Part shown: one piece after another, positions 6,522 through 12,849 of the stretch | How the letters are laid out: each line of letters starts with the position of its first letter | Position numbering within the stretch: position 1 is the stretch's first letter | Assembly (NCBI GenBank): GCA_011391855.1 | Contig: JAABPT010000442.1 | Coordinates: 1 to 14,513, forward strand | Length of the DNA: 14,513 nt | From: Burkholderiales bacterium | GTDB lineage: Bacteria > Pseudomonadota > Gammaproteobacteria > Burkholderiales > Burkholderiaceae_C | Reading direction: 5' to 3' | Notes under the pieces: model-generated | What the model was told of the DNA's origin: nothing | Seen by the model: the letters and a program-made list of their open reading frames with translations, nothing else | Database searches by the model: none | Made by a program: the position numbers and the translations under genes

Positions 6522-8072
6522 TCAGTTTCCACGCCAGGGCAGGGTGAGACGCGCCTCCAGGCCGCCTTCGGGCCGGTTGTGCAGCACCAGTTCGCCGCCA
6601 TGGGCGCGCGCAATGTTGCGCGCGATGCCCAGGCCCAGCCCGGTGCCGCCGGTGGCCCGGCTGCGTGATGCTTCCAGGCGGTAGAAGGGCTCGAAGACAC
6701 GTTCCAGTTCGGCGTCGGGCAGTCCCGGGCCTTCGTCGAGCACGCGCAGTACCAGAGCGAGGGGGATTTCTTCCACTTGCACGGTGGCGCGACCGCCGTA
6801 GAGCACAGCGTTGTCGATCAGGTTGTTCAGCGCCCGCCTGAGCAGCGAAGCCACGCCCAGGCAGGGCCGGCGGGCTTGGCCAACGATCGCCACAGTGCGC
6901 CCCATGGCCTGCTGGTCGGCCTGCAGCGCGGCCAGCAGCGCCATCATGTCCACGGGCACGCGCGCTTCGTTGCCGCCCAGTCCGCGCATGAACTCCAGCG
7001 TCTGCGTGACCATGGCCTCCATCTCCTTGAGGTCGGACTCGAAGCGCTGCCGTTGTTCTTCGTCGTCCAGCAGGTCGGCGCGCAGGCGCATGCGGGTGAT
7101 GGGCGTCTTCAAATCGTGCGACAGCGCGGTGAGCATGCGTGTGCGCTCGTTCACGAAGGCGGCCAGCCGCTGCTGCATGGTGTTGAAGGCGCGGGCCGCC
7201 TGCTGCACTTCGCGCGGACCGTCCTCGGGCAGCGGCGGGCGGTTCAGGTCTTCGCCCAGCGATTGGGCGGCCTGCGTCAGCCGCTGCAGTGGCTGCACCA
7301 CCCAGCGCACGGCGATGTAGGACAAGGCCAGCACGCTGGCCAGCAGCACCGCCAGCGTCAGCGCCAGCCGCCAGGGCAGCGTCTGTGGCGCGGCCGGCAG
7401 TTCGGTGTCGAAGCGGGCCCAGAGGCCGTCGCGCAACTGCACTTCGGTGCGCACGATGGCGGCCGCGCCGTCGCGGCCGCGCATCGCGCCGCGGCCCATC
7501 ATGGCGCCGGGACCCATGCCTTGACCGCCGCCGGGGCCCAGGCTGCTACCACCGCCACTGCTGCCATCGCCGCCACGGCCCAGGGCGCCAGGCCCCGCGC
7601 CTTCGCTCCAGCGCGGGCCCGTTCGCTGCACACCTGTTCCCTCGGCAGGCGGCATGTGGCCAGCACGCGCTTCGACGCGCAGCGGCCGCTCGTCGCCCAG
7701 CGCGGCGCGCAGCCGCGCAGCGAACATGCGTGCGTGCCAGGCCGCCGGCGCCTCGGCGGCGGTCAACGGCGCCGGGTGCAGCGACAACACCAGCGGCGGC
7801 ACGCGGAGCACGGCCACCACGCGCGCGCGCTCGGCTTCGCCCAGGTCGTCAAGCAGGTGCACCACGTCGGCAATGCGCTGCGCCGGCTGCATGCCGAAGC
7901 TGCTGCTGAGCAGCCGGTCGCGTTCGGCCACGTTGATGGCCGCACTGAGCAGCTGCGCCACCAGCAGGCCGCTGGCCAGCACCAGCAACAGGCGGCCGAA
8001 CAGCGTGCGCGGCAGCCAGCGCTGCAGGCCGCGCGGCGCGGCAGTCTTCGCGGCTTGCGCAGCAGGGTTCAA
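6522..8072 (-). CDS. EnvZ-like sensor histidine kinase with Gly/Met-rich periplasmic segment
   Basis: The 516-residue inner-membrane kinase has a first membrane span at about 24-47, a periplasmic region at 48-233, a second span at about 234-256 and a HAMP linker at about 257-305. The dimerisation/phosphoacceptor helix carries ALSHDLKTPITRMRLRAD with His319. The ATP-binding domain has NNLIDNA (416-422), DEGPGLP (446-452), EPFYRLE (461-467) and GGTGLGLG (475-482). All catalytic boxes are intact. Periplasmic residues 155-200 are a Gly-rich, low-complexity stretch with several Met and Arg residues, unusual for this family. The start is a TTG: its bases overlap the TGA of the response regulator gene as TTGA, and AAGGAGGG lies 4 bases upstream, so the two are translated together. 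It is expected to phosphorylate the adjacent OmpR-type regulator. The signal is not known; see findings for a metal or envelope-stress hypothesis. Confidence 0.93.
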   Translation of the reverse strand: MNPAAQAAKTAAPRGLQRWLPRTLFGRLLLVLASGLLVAQLLSAAINVAERDRLLSSSFGMQPAQRIADVVHLLDDLGEAERARVVAVLRVPPLVLSLHPAPLTAAEAPAAWHARMFAARLRAALGDERPLRVEARAGHMPPAEGTGVQRTGPRWSEGAGPGALGRGGDGSSGGGSSLGPGGGQGMGPGAMMGRGAMRGRDGAAAIVRTEVQLRDGLWARFDTELPAAPQTLPWRLALTLAVLLASVLALSYIAVRWVVQPLQRLTQAAQSLGEDLNRPPLPEDGPREVQQAARAFNTMQQRLAAFVNERTRMLTALSHDLKTPITRMRLRADLLDDEEQRQRFESDLKEMEAMVTQTLEFMRGLGGNEARVPVDMMALLAALQADQQAMGRTVAIVGQARRPCLGVASLLRRALNNLIDNAVLYGGRATVQVEEIPLALVLRVLDEGPGLPDAELERVFEPFYRLEASRSRATGGTGLGLGIARNIARAHGGELVLHNRPEGGLEARLTLPWRGN

Positions 8073-8794
8073 CCACCCTCCTTGTCCACCGGCACCGAAA
8101 GCACATAACCCTCGCCGCGCACGGTCTTGATGAGCTGCGGGCTCTTCGGGTCGTCGCCCAGGCGGTGGCGCAGGCGGCTCACCTGCACGTCGATGCTGCG
8201 GTCCAGCGGCTCGGCCTCGCGGCCCTGGCTCAGGTCGAGCAGCTGGTCGCGGTCGAGCACGCGGTTGGGGTGGTCCAGGAAGACGCGCAGCAGCTTGTAT
8301 TCGGCGCCGCCTATCGGCGCTTCCTCGCCGGCCGGTGAGATGAGCTGGCGCCGTGCCGTGTCCAGCGCCCAGCCGGCAAAGCGCAGCAGGTGTTCGCCCT
8401 GCGGCACCAGGTTGGGCGGCAGGCTGCGCGTGCGGCGCAGGATGACCTTGATGCGCGCCAGCAGTTCACGCGCGCTGAAGGGCTTGGGCAGGTAGTCGTC
8501 GGCGCCCATCTCCAGGCCCACGATGCGGTCGGTCTCGTCGCCGCGCGCGGTGAGCATGATCACCGGGATGTCGCCCTTCGCGCGCAGGTTGCGGCACAGC
8601 GTGAGGCCGTCGTCGCCGGGCAGCATGAGGTCGAGCACCACCAGGTCGAAGCGCCCGCGGTCCAGTGCCTGCCACATGGCGCGGCCGTCGCCCACGGCAG
8701 TGGCACGCAGCCCGTTCTTTTCCAGGTAGCGCGTGAGCAGGGTGCGGATCTCGGCGTCGTCGTCGACGATGAGGATGTGGTCGGGTCTGTCCAT
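8069..8794 (-). CDS. OmpR-family response regulator
   Basis: The 241-residue regulator has an N-terminal receiver domain with the acidic pocket VDDD at 10-13, phosphoacceptor Asp55 in VVLDLMLPGDDG, Thr82 in MLTARGDE and Lys104 in YLPKPFSARE. The C-terminal winged-helix domain (about 140-235) ends in the OmpR/PhoB signature DRSIDVQVSRLRHRLGDD and IKTVRGEGYVLSVP. The reading frame stays open upstream to 9058, but ATG 8794 is chosen because homologues begin at this point (short leader, then HILIVDDD) and a purine-rich GGAAAGAAG precedes it. The gene is first in an operon with the kinase. It is divergent from the Spy/CpxP-like gene across a 232-bp region that most likely holds its own binding sites. 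The closest named systems by text are OmpR/EnvZ and CpxR/CpxA-type pairs; I do not assign a name. Confidence 0.95.
   Translation of the reverse strand: MDRPDHILIVDDDAEIRTLLTRYLEKNGLRATAVGDGRAMWQALDRGRFDLVVLDLMLPGDDGLTLCRNLRAKGDIPVIMLTARGDETDRIVGLEMGADDYLPKPFSARELLARIKVILRRTRSLPPNLVPQGEHLLRFAGWALDTARRQLISPAGEEAPIGGAEYKLLRVFLDHPNRVLDRDQLLDLSQGREAEPLDRSIDVQVSRLRHRLGDDPKSPQLIKTVRGEGYVLSVPVDKEGG
8077..8083 (-). promoter_or_regulatory. Shine-Dalgarno site for the TTG start of the sensor kinase
   Basis: AAGGAGG lies inside the last codons of the response regulator gene and ends 4 bases before the TTG at 8072. It is the main reason to accept a TTG start and argues for coupled translation. Confidence 0.7.
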
Positions 8795-8823
8795 GGCTTC
8801 TTTCCGCACCGGTATTGCACCGC

Positions 8824-8937
8824 TACACGGGGCCGCGGTGGGAAAGATAAACGTATCACAGCATGTCAAGCCCGCGGCCCGACGCCTGCCGCGACAAAAA
8901 GGGCCTGGGTGCGACACACGCGGCTTACACGGTGCCG
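8824..8937. repeat. pair of 12-bp direct repeats in the divergent regulator/Spy-like intergenic region
   Basis: TACACGGGGCCG (8824-8835) and TACACGGTGCCG (8926-8937) match at 11 of 12 positions and stand in the same orientation, one nearer each of the two divergent genes. They could be operator half-sites for the OmpR-type regulator. In DNA this GC-rich, such a pair may also arise by chance. Confidence 0.2.
8844..8869 (-). promoter_or_regulatory. possible promoter of the response regulator-kinase operon
   Basis: On the minus strand TTGACA (8869-8864) is a perfect -35 hexamer, followed after only 14 bases by TATCTT (8849-8844). Spacing is shorter than the usual 16-18, so this would be a poor sigma-70 promoter unless activated. 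The stretch is a conspicuous AT-richer island in the GC-rich 232-bp divergent region and includes the imperfect palindrome GATAAACGTATC (8846-8857). Confidence 0.3.
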
Positions 8938-9026
8938 ATCCAATGGGAAGCGTTGCACAGGGGTTCCTTGCAACGGACGAGTCCCTCCGGGCCCGCCCCA
9001 ACAGACACCTGTTCATGGAGATCATC

Positions 9027-9596
9027 ATGAAGACCACCACCCGATTTGCCGCCATCACGCTGGCCGTTTTTTCGCTCGCTGCCGCCAGTGCGGTTTTCGC
9101 CTATCAAGGCCATGGCCAGGGTCCCGGTGCCGGGCCAGCCGCTTGCGAGGCCCAGGGCATGGGGTGCGGCATGGACCACGGCATGGGCCACGGCCACGGC
9201 ATGCGCGGCGGCATGCACGGCCCGGAAACCCCGGCCGTTACCGCGGCGCGGCTGTCCGACCTGAAGACCGAACTCAAGATCGGCGCCACCCAGGAAGGCG
9301 CCTGGCAGGGCTACACCGCGGTCGTGCAGCAGCAGGCCGAGCAGCGCCAGGTCCTGCGCACGCAAATGCAGGCCCAGATGCAGGCCCAGGTGCAGGATCC
9401 GCAGGCCGCCACCCCGGCCGACCGTGCTTCGCGTCGCGAGGCCATGCAGCAGATGCGCGAAACCCATTTGGCCGCGCGCGAAGCTGCGTTGAAGGACTTG
9501 TACGCCGTGCTCACGCCCGAGCAGAAGGCCGTGGCCGACCAGCGCCTGCGTGGCCCTTATGGCCAGCGCATGACGATGCGCGGGCCGGGTCGCTGA
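9027..9596 (+). CDS. Spy/CpxP-like periplasmic protein with His/Met/Gly-rich segment
   Basis: The 189-residue protein has a clear signal peptide (MKTTTRF, hydrophobic 8-24, cleavage after ASAVFA at 25). Residues 26-65 are rich in Gly, Met and His with two Cys (40 and 47); GMGCGMDHGMGHGHGM is the core and could bind a metal. The rest is helical: LSDLKTELKIGATQEGAW (76-93), a Gln-rich stretch (100-123), and LKDLYAVLTPEQKAVADQRL (155-174), which contains the LTxxQ motif of the Spy/CpxP family. Spy is a chaperone of the periplasm, and CpxP is a chaperone-like inhibitor of CpxA. GGAG lies 6 bases before ATG 9027; the ATG at 9015 and the open frame back to 8733 are not supported. The gene is divergent from an OmpR/EnvZ-like pair, which makes control by that regulator likely. 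The Spy/CpxP call rests on motif and context. Confidence 0.85.
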   Translation: MKTTTRFAAITLAVFSLAAASAVFAYQGHGQGPGAGPAACEAQGMGCGMDHGMGHGHGMRGGMHGPETPAVTAARLSDLKTELKIGATQEGAWQGYTAVVQQQAEQRQVLRTQMQAQMQAQVQDPQAATPADRASRREAMQQMRETHLAAREAALKDLYAVLTPEQKAVADQRLRGPYGQRMTMRGPGR

Positions 9597-9603
9597 GCGC
9601 GAG

Positions 9604-9645
9604 ACACGGGCCGCACGGCCGCGCACAGCGCGCCGTGCGCCGTGT
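9604..9645. terminator. long interrupted hairpin after the Spy-like gene
   Basis: Three stem blocks pair in order: ACACGG with CCGTGT (9604-9609/9640-9645), GCACGG with CCGTGC (9613-9618/9633-9638) and CGCGC with GCGCG (9620-9624/9628-9632), around an ACA loop. That is 17 base pairs with small bulges, starting 8 bases after the Spy-like stop. There is no U tract. The position in a convergent gap makes a terminator or transcript-end protector plausible. Confidence 0.45.
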
Positions 9646-9680
9646 GATCACGACCACGTGACCTCCATCGTTGCCGCGGG

Positions 9681-9702
9681 CCGCTGCGCCACGCGGCAGC
9701 GG
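9681..9702 (-). terminator. hairpin just past the patatin gene
   Basis: CCGCTGC and GCAGCGG form a perfect 7-bp stem with an 8-base loop, ending about 10 bases beyond the patatin gene stop on its downstream side. There is no U tract. It may end transcripts of the patatin operon. Confidence 0.4.
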
Positions 9703-9712
9703 TGCGGCAGGC

Positions 9713-10813
9713 TCAGCCCGGGAATTCCTGCGCTAGGTCCACCGTCGAGCGCCGGCCCAGGTGCTCGAAGTTCTGGCGCAGCCACTCATCGGCCGCCCGG
9801 CGGCCGATGCCGTGCAGTTGCTGCAGGAAGCTCCAGCGCGTGTCGAGCTTGGTCGAGGCGCCGAACCTGGACAGTTCGGCCTCGGCGTCGAGCCGGTGCA
9901 CGCGCAGCGCGTCCACGCGCTCGTACAGCGGCTGGCGCGGCGCGCTGCGGCGGCTGCGCGGGCGGCCTTCGTCCCGAATCAGTTGCTTGAGCAGCGCCAG
10001 CGAGCGCAGTTCCTTCAGCAGGCTGGCGTTGAAGGTGACCTCGTTGATGCGGTCGAGGATGTCGCTGGCGCTCGTGGGCGTCGCCTCGCGCAGGCGCGGG
10101 TTGATCGGCACCAGCAGCAGGTCGTCGGCCGGCGTGCCGGTGATCAGCGGCAGCAGTGTCGGGTTGCCGGCGTAGCCGCCGTCCCAGTGGGGTTCGCCGT
10201 CGATCTGCACCGCCTGGAAGAGCAGCGGCAGGCAGGCCGAGGCCAGCACCATATCGGCGGTGAGTTCGCTTTGCTCGAACACGCGCAGACGGCCGCTGCG
10301 CACCTGCGTGGCAGCGATGAACAGGCGCGTCTTGCTGCACTGGCGCACGCGGTCGAAGTCGATCTCGGTCTGCAGGATGTCGCGCAGCGGGTTCAGGTTG
10401 AGCGGGTTCAACTGGTAGGGCGAAACCAGTTGCCCCAGCCATTGCGCATACATCTGCATCGGCGCCAGCCAGGGGTTGTCGGTTCCGAACAGTTCGCCCC
10501 AGGGGCCGGACTGCAGGGCATGGAAAGGCGAGGCCTGGGCCACGCGCGTCCAGAAGCGGCGCAGCGCTTCGCGGGCGCCGCTGCGGCCGCCCTCCATGAG
10601 CCCGGCGGCCAGCGCCACCGCATTCATGGCGCCGGCGCTGGTGCCGCTGATGCCGGCGATTTCCAGCCGCTCGTCTTCCAGCAGGCGGTCGAGCACGCCC
10701 CAGGTGAAGGCACCGTGCGAGCCGCCCCCTTGCAGCGCCAGGTCGATCAGTTGCCGCCGCGGGCGAGTCGCGCGCACCGGTTTCGGTTTCGGTGCGGCAT
10801 GGTCCGTCGTCAC
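9713..10813 (-). CDS. patatin-like phospholipase
   Basis: Patatin-like proteins are Ser-Asp dyad lipid acyl hydrolases. From the chosen start the 366-residue protein shows the oxyanion loop QGGGSHGAF (28-36), the nucleophile elbow GISGTSAG with Ser59, and the catalytic Asp211 in DGGYAGNP. All essential residues are present. There is no signal peptide or membrane span, so it is probably cytosolic or peripheral to the membrane. The C-terminal 130 residues, with ESTFNASLLKELRSL-like helices and an Arg-rich stretch, fit the bacterial RssA/YchK-like branch. Start choice: GTG at 10813 has GCAAGG with 7-base spacing and leaves a 31-bp gap to the upstream gene; the longer GTG start at 10873 would overlap that gene and has no ribosome site. 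It follows an SRPBCC gene on the same strand and is probably in one operon with it. The substrate is unknown. Confidence 0.92.
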   Translation of the reverse strand: MTTDHAAPKPKPVRATRPRRQLIDLALQGGGSHGAFTWGVLDRLLEDERLEIAGISGTSAGAMNAVALAAGLMEGGRSGAREALRRFWTRVAQASPFHALQSGPWGELFGTDNPWLAPMQMYAQWLGQLVSPYQLNPLNLNPLRDILQTEIDFDRVRQCSKTRLFIAATQVRSGRLRVFEQSELTADMVLASACLPLLFQAVQIDGEPHWDGGYAGNPTLLPLITGTPADDLLLVPINPRLREATPTSASDILDRINEVTFNASLLKELRSLALLKQLIRDEGRPRSRRSAPRQPLYERVDALRVHRLDAEAELSRFGASTKLDTRWSFLQQLHGIGRRAADEWLRQNFEHLGRRSTVDLAQEFPG

Positions 10814-10820
10814 GTCAACG

Positions 10821-10824
10821 CCTT
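10821..10824 (-). promoter_or_regulatory. Shine-Dalgarno core deciding the patatin start
   Basis: AAGG (in GCAAGG on the minus strand) ends 7 bases before GTG 10813. No comparable site precedes the longer GTG start at 10873. Confidence 0.5.
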
Positions 10825-10844
10825 GCGGGTCGGACGACAACGGT

Positions 10845-11414
10845 TCAGCGGCGGCGGGCGGTGGGTGCGGCACTGCTGCTGCGGCGGGCGATTTCCGCCG
10901 CCACCGCCTCGAGCTGGGTGGTCAGGTTCTGCCGCACCGCCACGGTGCCGATGGCCGGGGGCGGCGGCAGGCGCAGCCCGATCTGCGCCGTGTAGCGCAA
11001 TTGCGTGCGCGGCGGGCCGCGGCGGGTGGGCAGCGCCTCCAGCTCGTAGCGACCCACGAAGACGTCGATGGCGCGGCGCGAGAACAGACCGAGCTCGAAG
11101 CTCACCGCGGTGGCCTCGGTGGAGCGCAGCCGCAGGTTCTCGATATTCAGCCGCACCGTCATGGCCTGCGCGAACATCAGGAAACGGAACTCGCCCTGCT
11201 GCTCGACGACGAGGTGCTCGTCGCCCTCGCCGTCGCCGAGAGGGCGCCGCTCGATGACGCGGCAGGCGCTGATGCCCGGCATGAAGCGCGGCAGCGCGCC
11301 GTAGTCGGTGACCGTCTCCCACACGGTGTGGGCCTCGGCGGCGAGGTCGAACACGGCCTCGGCTTCGAACCGGCGGCCAGTGCGCTGCACCTCCACCTTG
11401 ACAACTTCGTTCAT
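10845..11414 (-). CDS. SRPBCC (START-like/polyketide cyclase) family protein
   Basis: The 189-residue protein fits the SRPBCC helix-grip fold. It starts with a strand, then FDLAAEAHTVWETVTDYGALPRFMPGISACRVIERR (about 22-57), the usual helix-loop region that closes a hydrophobic pocket, followed by alternating beta strands and a long C-terminal helix (RQNLTTQLEAVAAEIARR). Members bind lipids, polyketides or other hydrophobic ligands. The substrate here cannot be told. There is no signal peptide, and the tail is Ser/Ala/Arg-rich. It stands upstream of the patatin gene by about 30 bp, which suggests a shared transcript and perhaps a shared lipid substrate (inference). The ATG at 11414 is preceded by CAGG with a loose spacing. 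The gene is divergent from the hydrolase gene. Confidence 0.85.
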   Translation of the reverse strand: MNEVVKVEVQRTGRRFEAEAVFDLAAEAHTVWETVTDYGALPRFMPGISACRVIERRPLGDGEGDEHLVVEQQGEFRFLMFAQAMTVRLNIENLRLRSTEATAVSFELGLFSRRAIDVFVGRYELEALPTRRGPPRTQLRYTAQIGLRLPPPPAIGTVAVRQNLTTQLEAVAAEIARRSSSAAPTARRR

Positions 11415-11458
11415 CGGGCAACCTGTGAGTTGGGCAGACGGCGGCTGCCCGGCATTGC

Positions 11459-11464
11459 ATTATC
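11459..11464 (-). promoter_or_regulatory. possible -10 element of the SRPBCC-patatin operon
   Basis: GATAAT on the minus strand is one base from the consensus -10 hexamer and lies 44 bases before the SRPBCC start. No good -35 hexamer is found at normal spacing. It is the only AT-rich spot in the 140-bp divergent gap. Confidence 0.3.
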
Positions 11465-11492
11465 CGGGCCGCCCCGACAACGCGGGCTGGCA

Positions 11493-11516
11493 CACGGGCG
11501 CACGGGCGCACGGGCC
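11493..11516. repeat. three tandem copies of an 8-bp unit
   Basis: CACGGGCG occurs three times head to tail, the last copy ending in C instead of G. It lies in the divergent gap between the SRPBCC gene and the hydrolase gene. It is probably a slippage-prone microrepeat. Confidence 0.7.
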
Positions 11517-11554
11517 GAATCGGCGGCACCCGGTGATGCAGGCATGATGCCGGC

Positions 11555-12841
11555 ATGAAGGAAACCGCAAAACGCCTGTCCAGGCAACCCGCCCGCGTGT
11601 TGGCCAGCGACCTGCGCGGCGCCAGCCGCCTGGCGGTGGACGCCACGCTGGGCCTGACCCACCTGGTGGAGAACCTGCACCACAACATCCTGCGCACGCC
11701 GTGGCCGCTGGGCGAGGCGTCGCAGCAGCCCACGCGCGGCATCACCGGGCTCGTCTACCGCAGCATCCGCGGCGTCACGCGGCTGGTGGGTGGCAGTCTG
11801 GACGCGCTGCTGGGCCAGTTGGTTTCGCTGCTCGGCGCGCCGCAGGCGCCGGGGGCCGTGCCGCCGTCCCCGGCCGAGCGCGAGGCGCTGATCGCGGTGC
11901 TCAACGGCGTGCTCGGCGACCACCTCGCCGCCACCGGCAACCCGCTGGCCCTGGCCATGACGCTGCGCCATGACGGCCAGGCGCTCACGCTGCGGCCCGA
12001 CGCGCTGGCCCAGGCGCTGCCGCAGGCCCGGCCTCGGGTGCTGCTGCTGCTGCACGGCCTGTGCATGCACCCCGGGCAATGGCAACGCAACGGCCACGAC
12101 TACGGCTCGGAGCTGGCAGAAGAAGCCAACTTCACGCTGCTGCACCTGCACTACAACACCGGCCGCCATGTCTCCAGCAACGGGCTGGAACTGGCCGACC
12201 GGCTGCAGGCGCTGCAACAGGCCTGGCCGGTGCCGCTGCAAGAGATCGCGGTGCTGGCACACAGCATGGGCGGCCTGGTGGTGCGCAGCGCGCTGCGCCA
12301 GGTGCAGGAGCGTGGCGACGCCTGGCCGCCGCTGGTGAAGCGCATCTTCTTCCTGGGCACGCCGCATCACGGCGCGCCGCTGGAGCGCGGCGGCCATTGG
12401 ATCGACACCTTGCTCGGCGCCAGCCCCTACACGGCGGCGATCTCACGCCTGGGCAAGCTGCGCAGCGCCGGCATCACCGACCTGCGCCACGGCAGCCTGC
12501 TCGATGAAGACTGGGCCGGGGCCGACCGCTTCGCCCACGGCCACGACACGCGCACGCCGGTGCCGCTGCCTGCGGGCGTGGCCTGCTATGCCATGGCCGG
12601 GGCGCTGCGGCTCGACAGCGACAAGCCACGCCACAAGCTGCTGGGCGACGGGCTGGTGCCGGTGGACAGCGCCCTGGGCCGCCACACGCAGGCCCGTCGC
12701 ACATTGGCCTTCGAGCCAGGGCGGCAGTGGGTGGGCAGCGGGCTGGGCCACCTGGACCTGCTGGGCCATGCCGACGTGGCGGCACAGCTGCGGGCGTGGT
12801 GGCGGGCGCCGGAAAGCCCCGACGCCGCGCCGCCGCCGTAG
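11555..12841 (+). CDS. alpha/beta-hydrolase (lipase/esterase-like)
   Basis: The 428-residue protein has an alpha/beta-hydrolase domain from about 160 on. The strand RVLLLLHGLCMHPGQW (161-176) supplies the oxyanion His-Gly. The nucleophile elbow is LAHSMGG with Ser237, an AxSxG variant of the lipase box. FLGTPHHGAPLERGG (267-280) is typical of PGAP1/triacylglycerol-lipase-like members. Asp365 in LGDGLVPVDSALG and His399 in LGHLDLLGH complete a plausible triad. The first 155 residues are outside the hydrolase fold: helix-rich, with RGITGLVYRSIRGVTRLVGGSLDAL, and reading as an amphipathic region that could sit on a membrane. There is no signal peptide, so the location is probably cytoplasmic. 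The substrate is unknown. It is convergent with the FAD oxidoreductase, with only 8 bp between stops. The start ATG has no clear ribosome site. Confidence 0.88.
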   Translation: MKETAKRLSRQPARVLASDLRGASRLAVDATLGLTHLVENLHHNILRTPWPLGEASQQPTRGITGLVYRSIRGVTRLVGGSLDALLGQLVSLLGAPQAPGAVPPSPAEREALIAVLNGVLGDHLAATGNPLALAMTLRHDGQALTLRPDALAQALPQARPRVLLLLHGLCMHPGQWQRNGHDYGSELAEEANFTLLHLHYNTGRHVSSNGLELADRLQALQQAWPVPLQEIAVLAHSMGGLVVRSALRQVQERGDAWPPLVKRIFFLGTPHHGAPLERGGHWIDTLLGASPYTAAISRLGKLRSAGITDLRHGSLLDEDWAGADRFAHGHDTRTPVPLPAGVACYAMAGALRLDSDKPRHKLLGDGLVPVDSALGRHTQARRTLAFEPGRQWVGSGLGHLDLLGHADVAAQLRAWWRAPESPDAAPPP

Positions 12842-12849
12842 CGCCGCGC

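Noticed and set aside
6777..8108. 443-codon plus-strand frame opposite the sensor kinase
   Set aside because: Antisense to a kinase with every catalytic box; composition (Ala, His, Gln, Arg) is that of a shadow frame.
8733..9026. Upstream extension of the Spy-like gene
   Set aside because: It would bury the signal peptide behind 98 residues and overlap the regulator gene.
8795..9058. Upstream extension of the response regulator frame
   Set aside because: The extra N-terminus has no similarity to receivers, and ATG 8794 places the receiver at the normal distance from the start.
8390..9661. 423-codon plus-strand frame over the regulator and Spy-like gene
   Set aside because: It overlaps both the response regulator (antisense) and the Spy-like gene in another frame; the Spy-like frame has a signal peptide, ribosome site and LTxxQ motif.
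10814..10873. Longer patatin start at GTG 10873
   Set aside because: No ribosome site precedes it and it would overlap the SRPBCC gene by 29 bp; GTG 10813 has a spaced AAGG. The choice is not certain.
9761..11257. 498-codon plus-strand frame opposite patatin and SRPBCC genes
   Set aside because: It spans two real genes and their boundary and has no recognisable domain.
11493..11516. Tandem 8-bp repeats as a CRISPR-like array
   Set aside because: The copies are contiguous with no spacers, only three units long, and GC-rich; simple slippage explains them.
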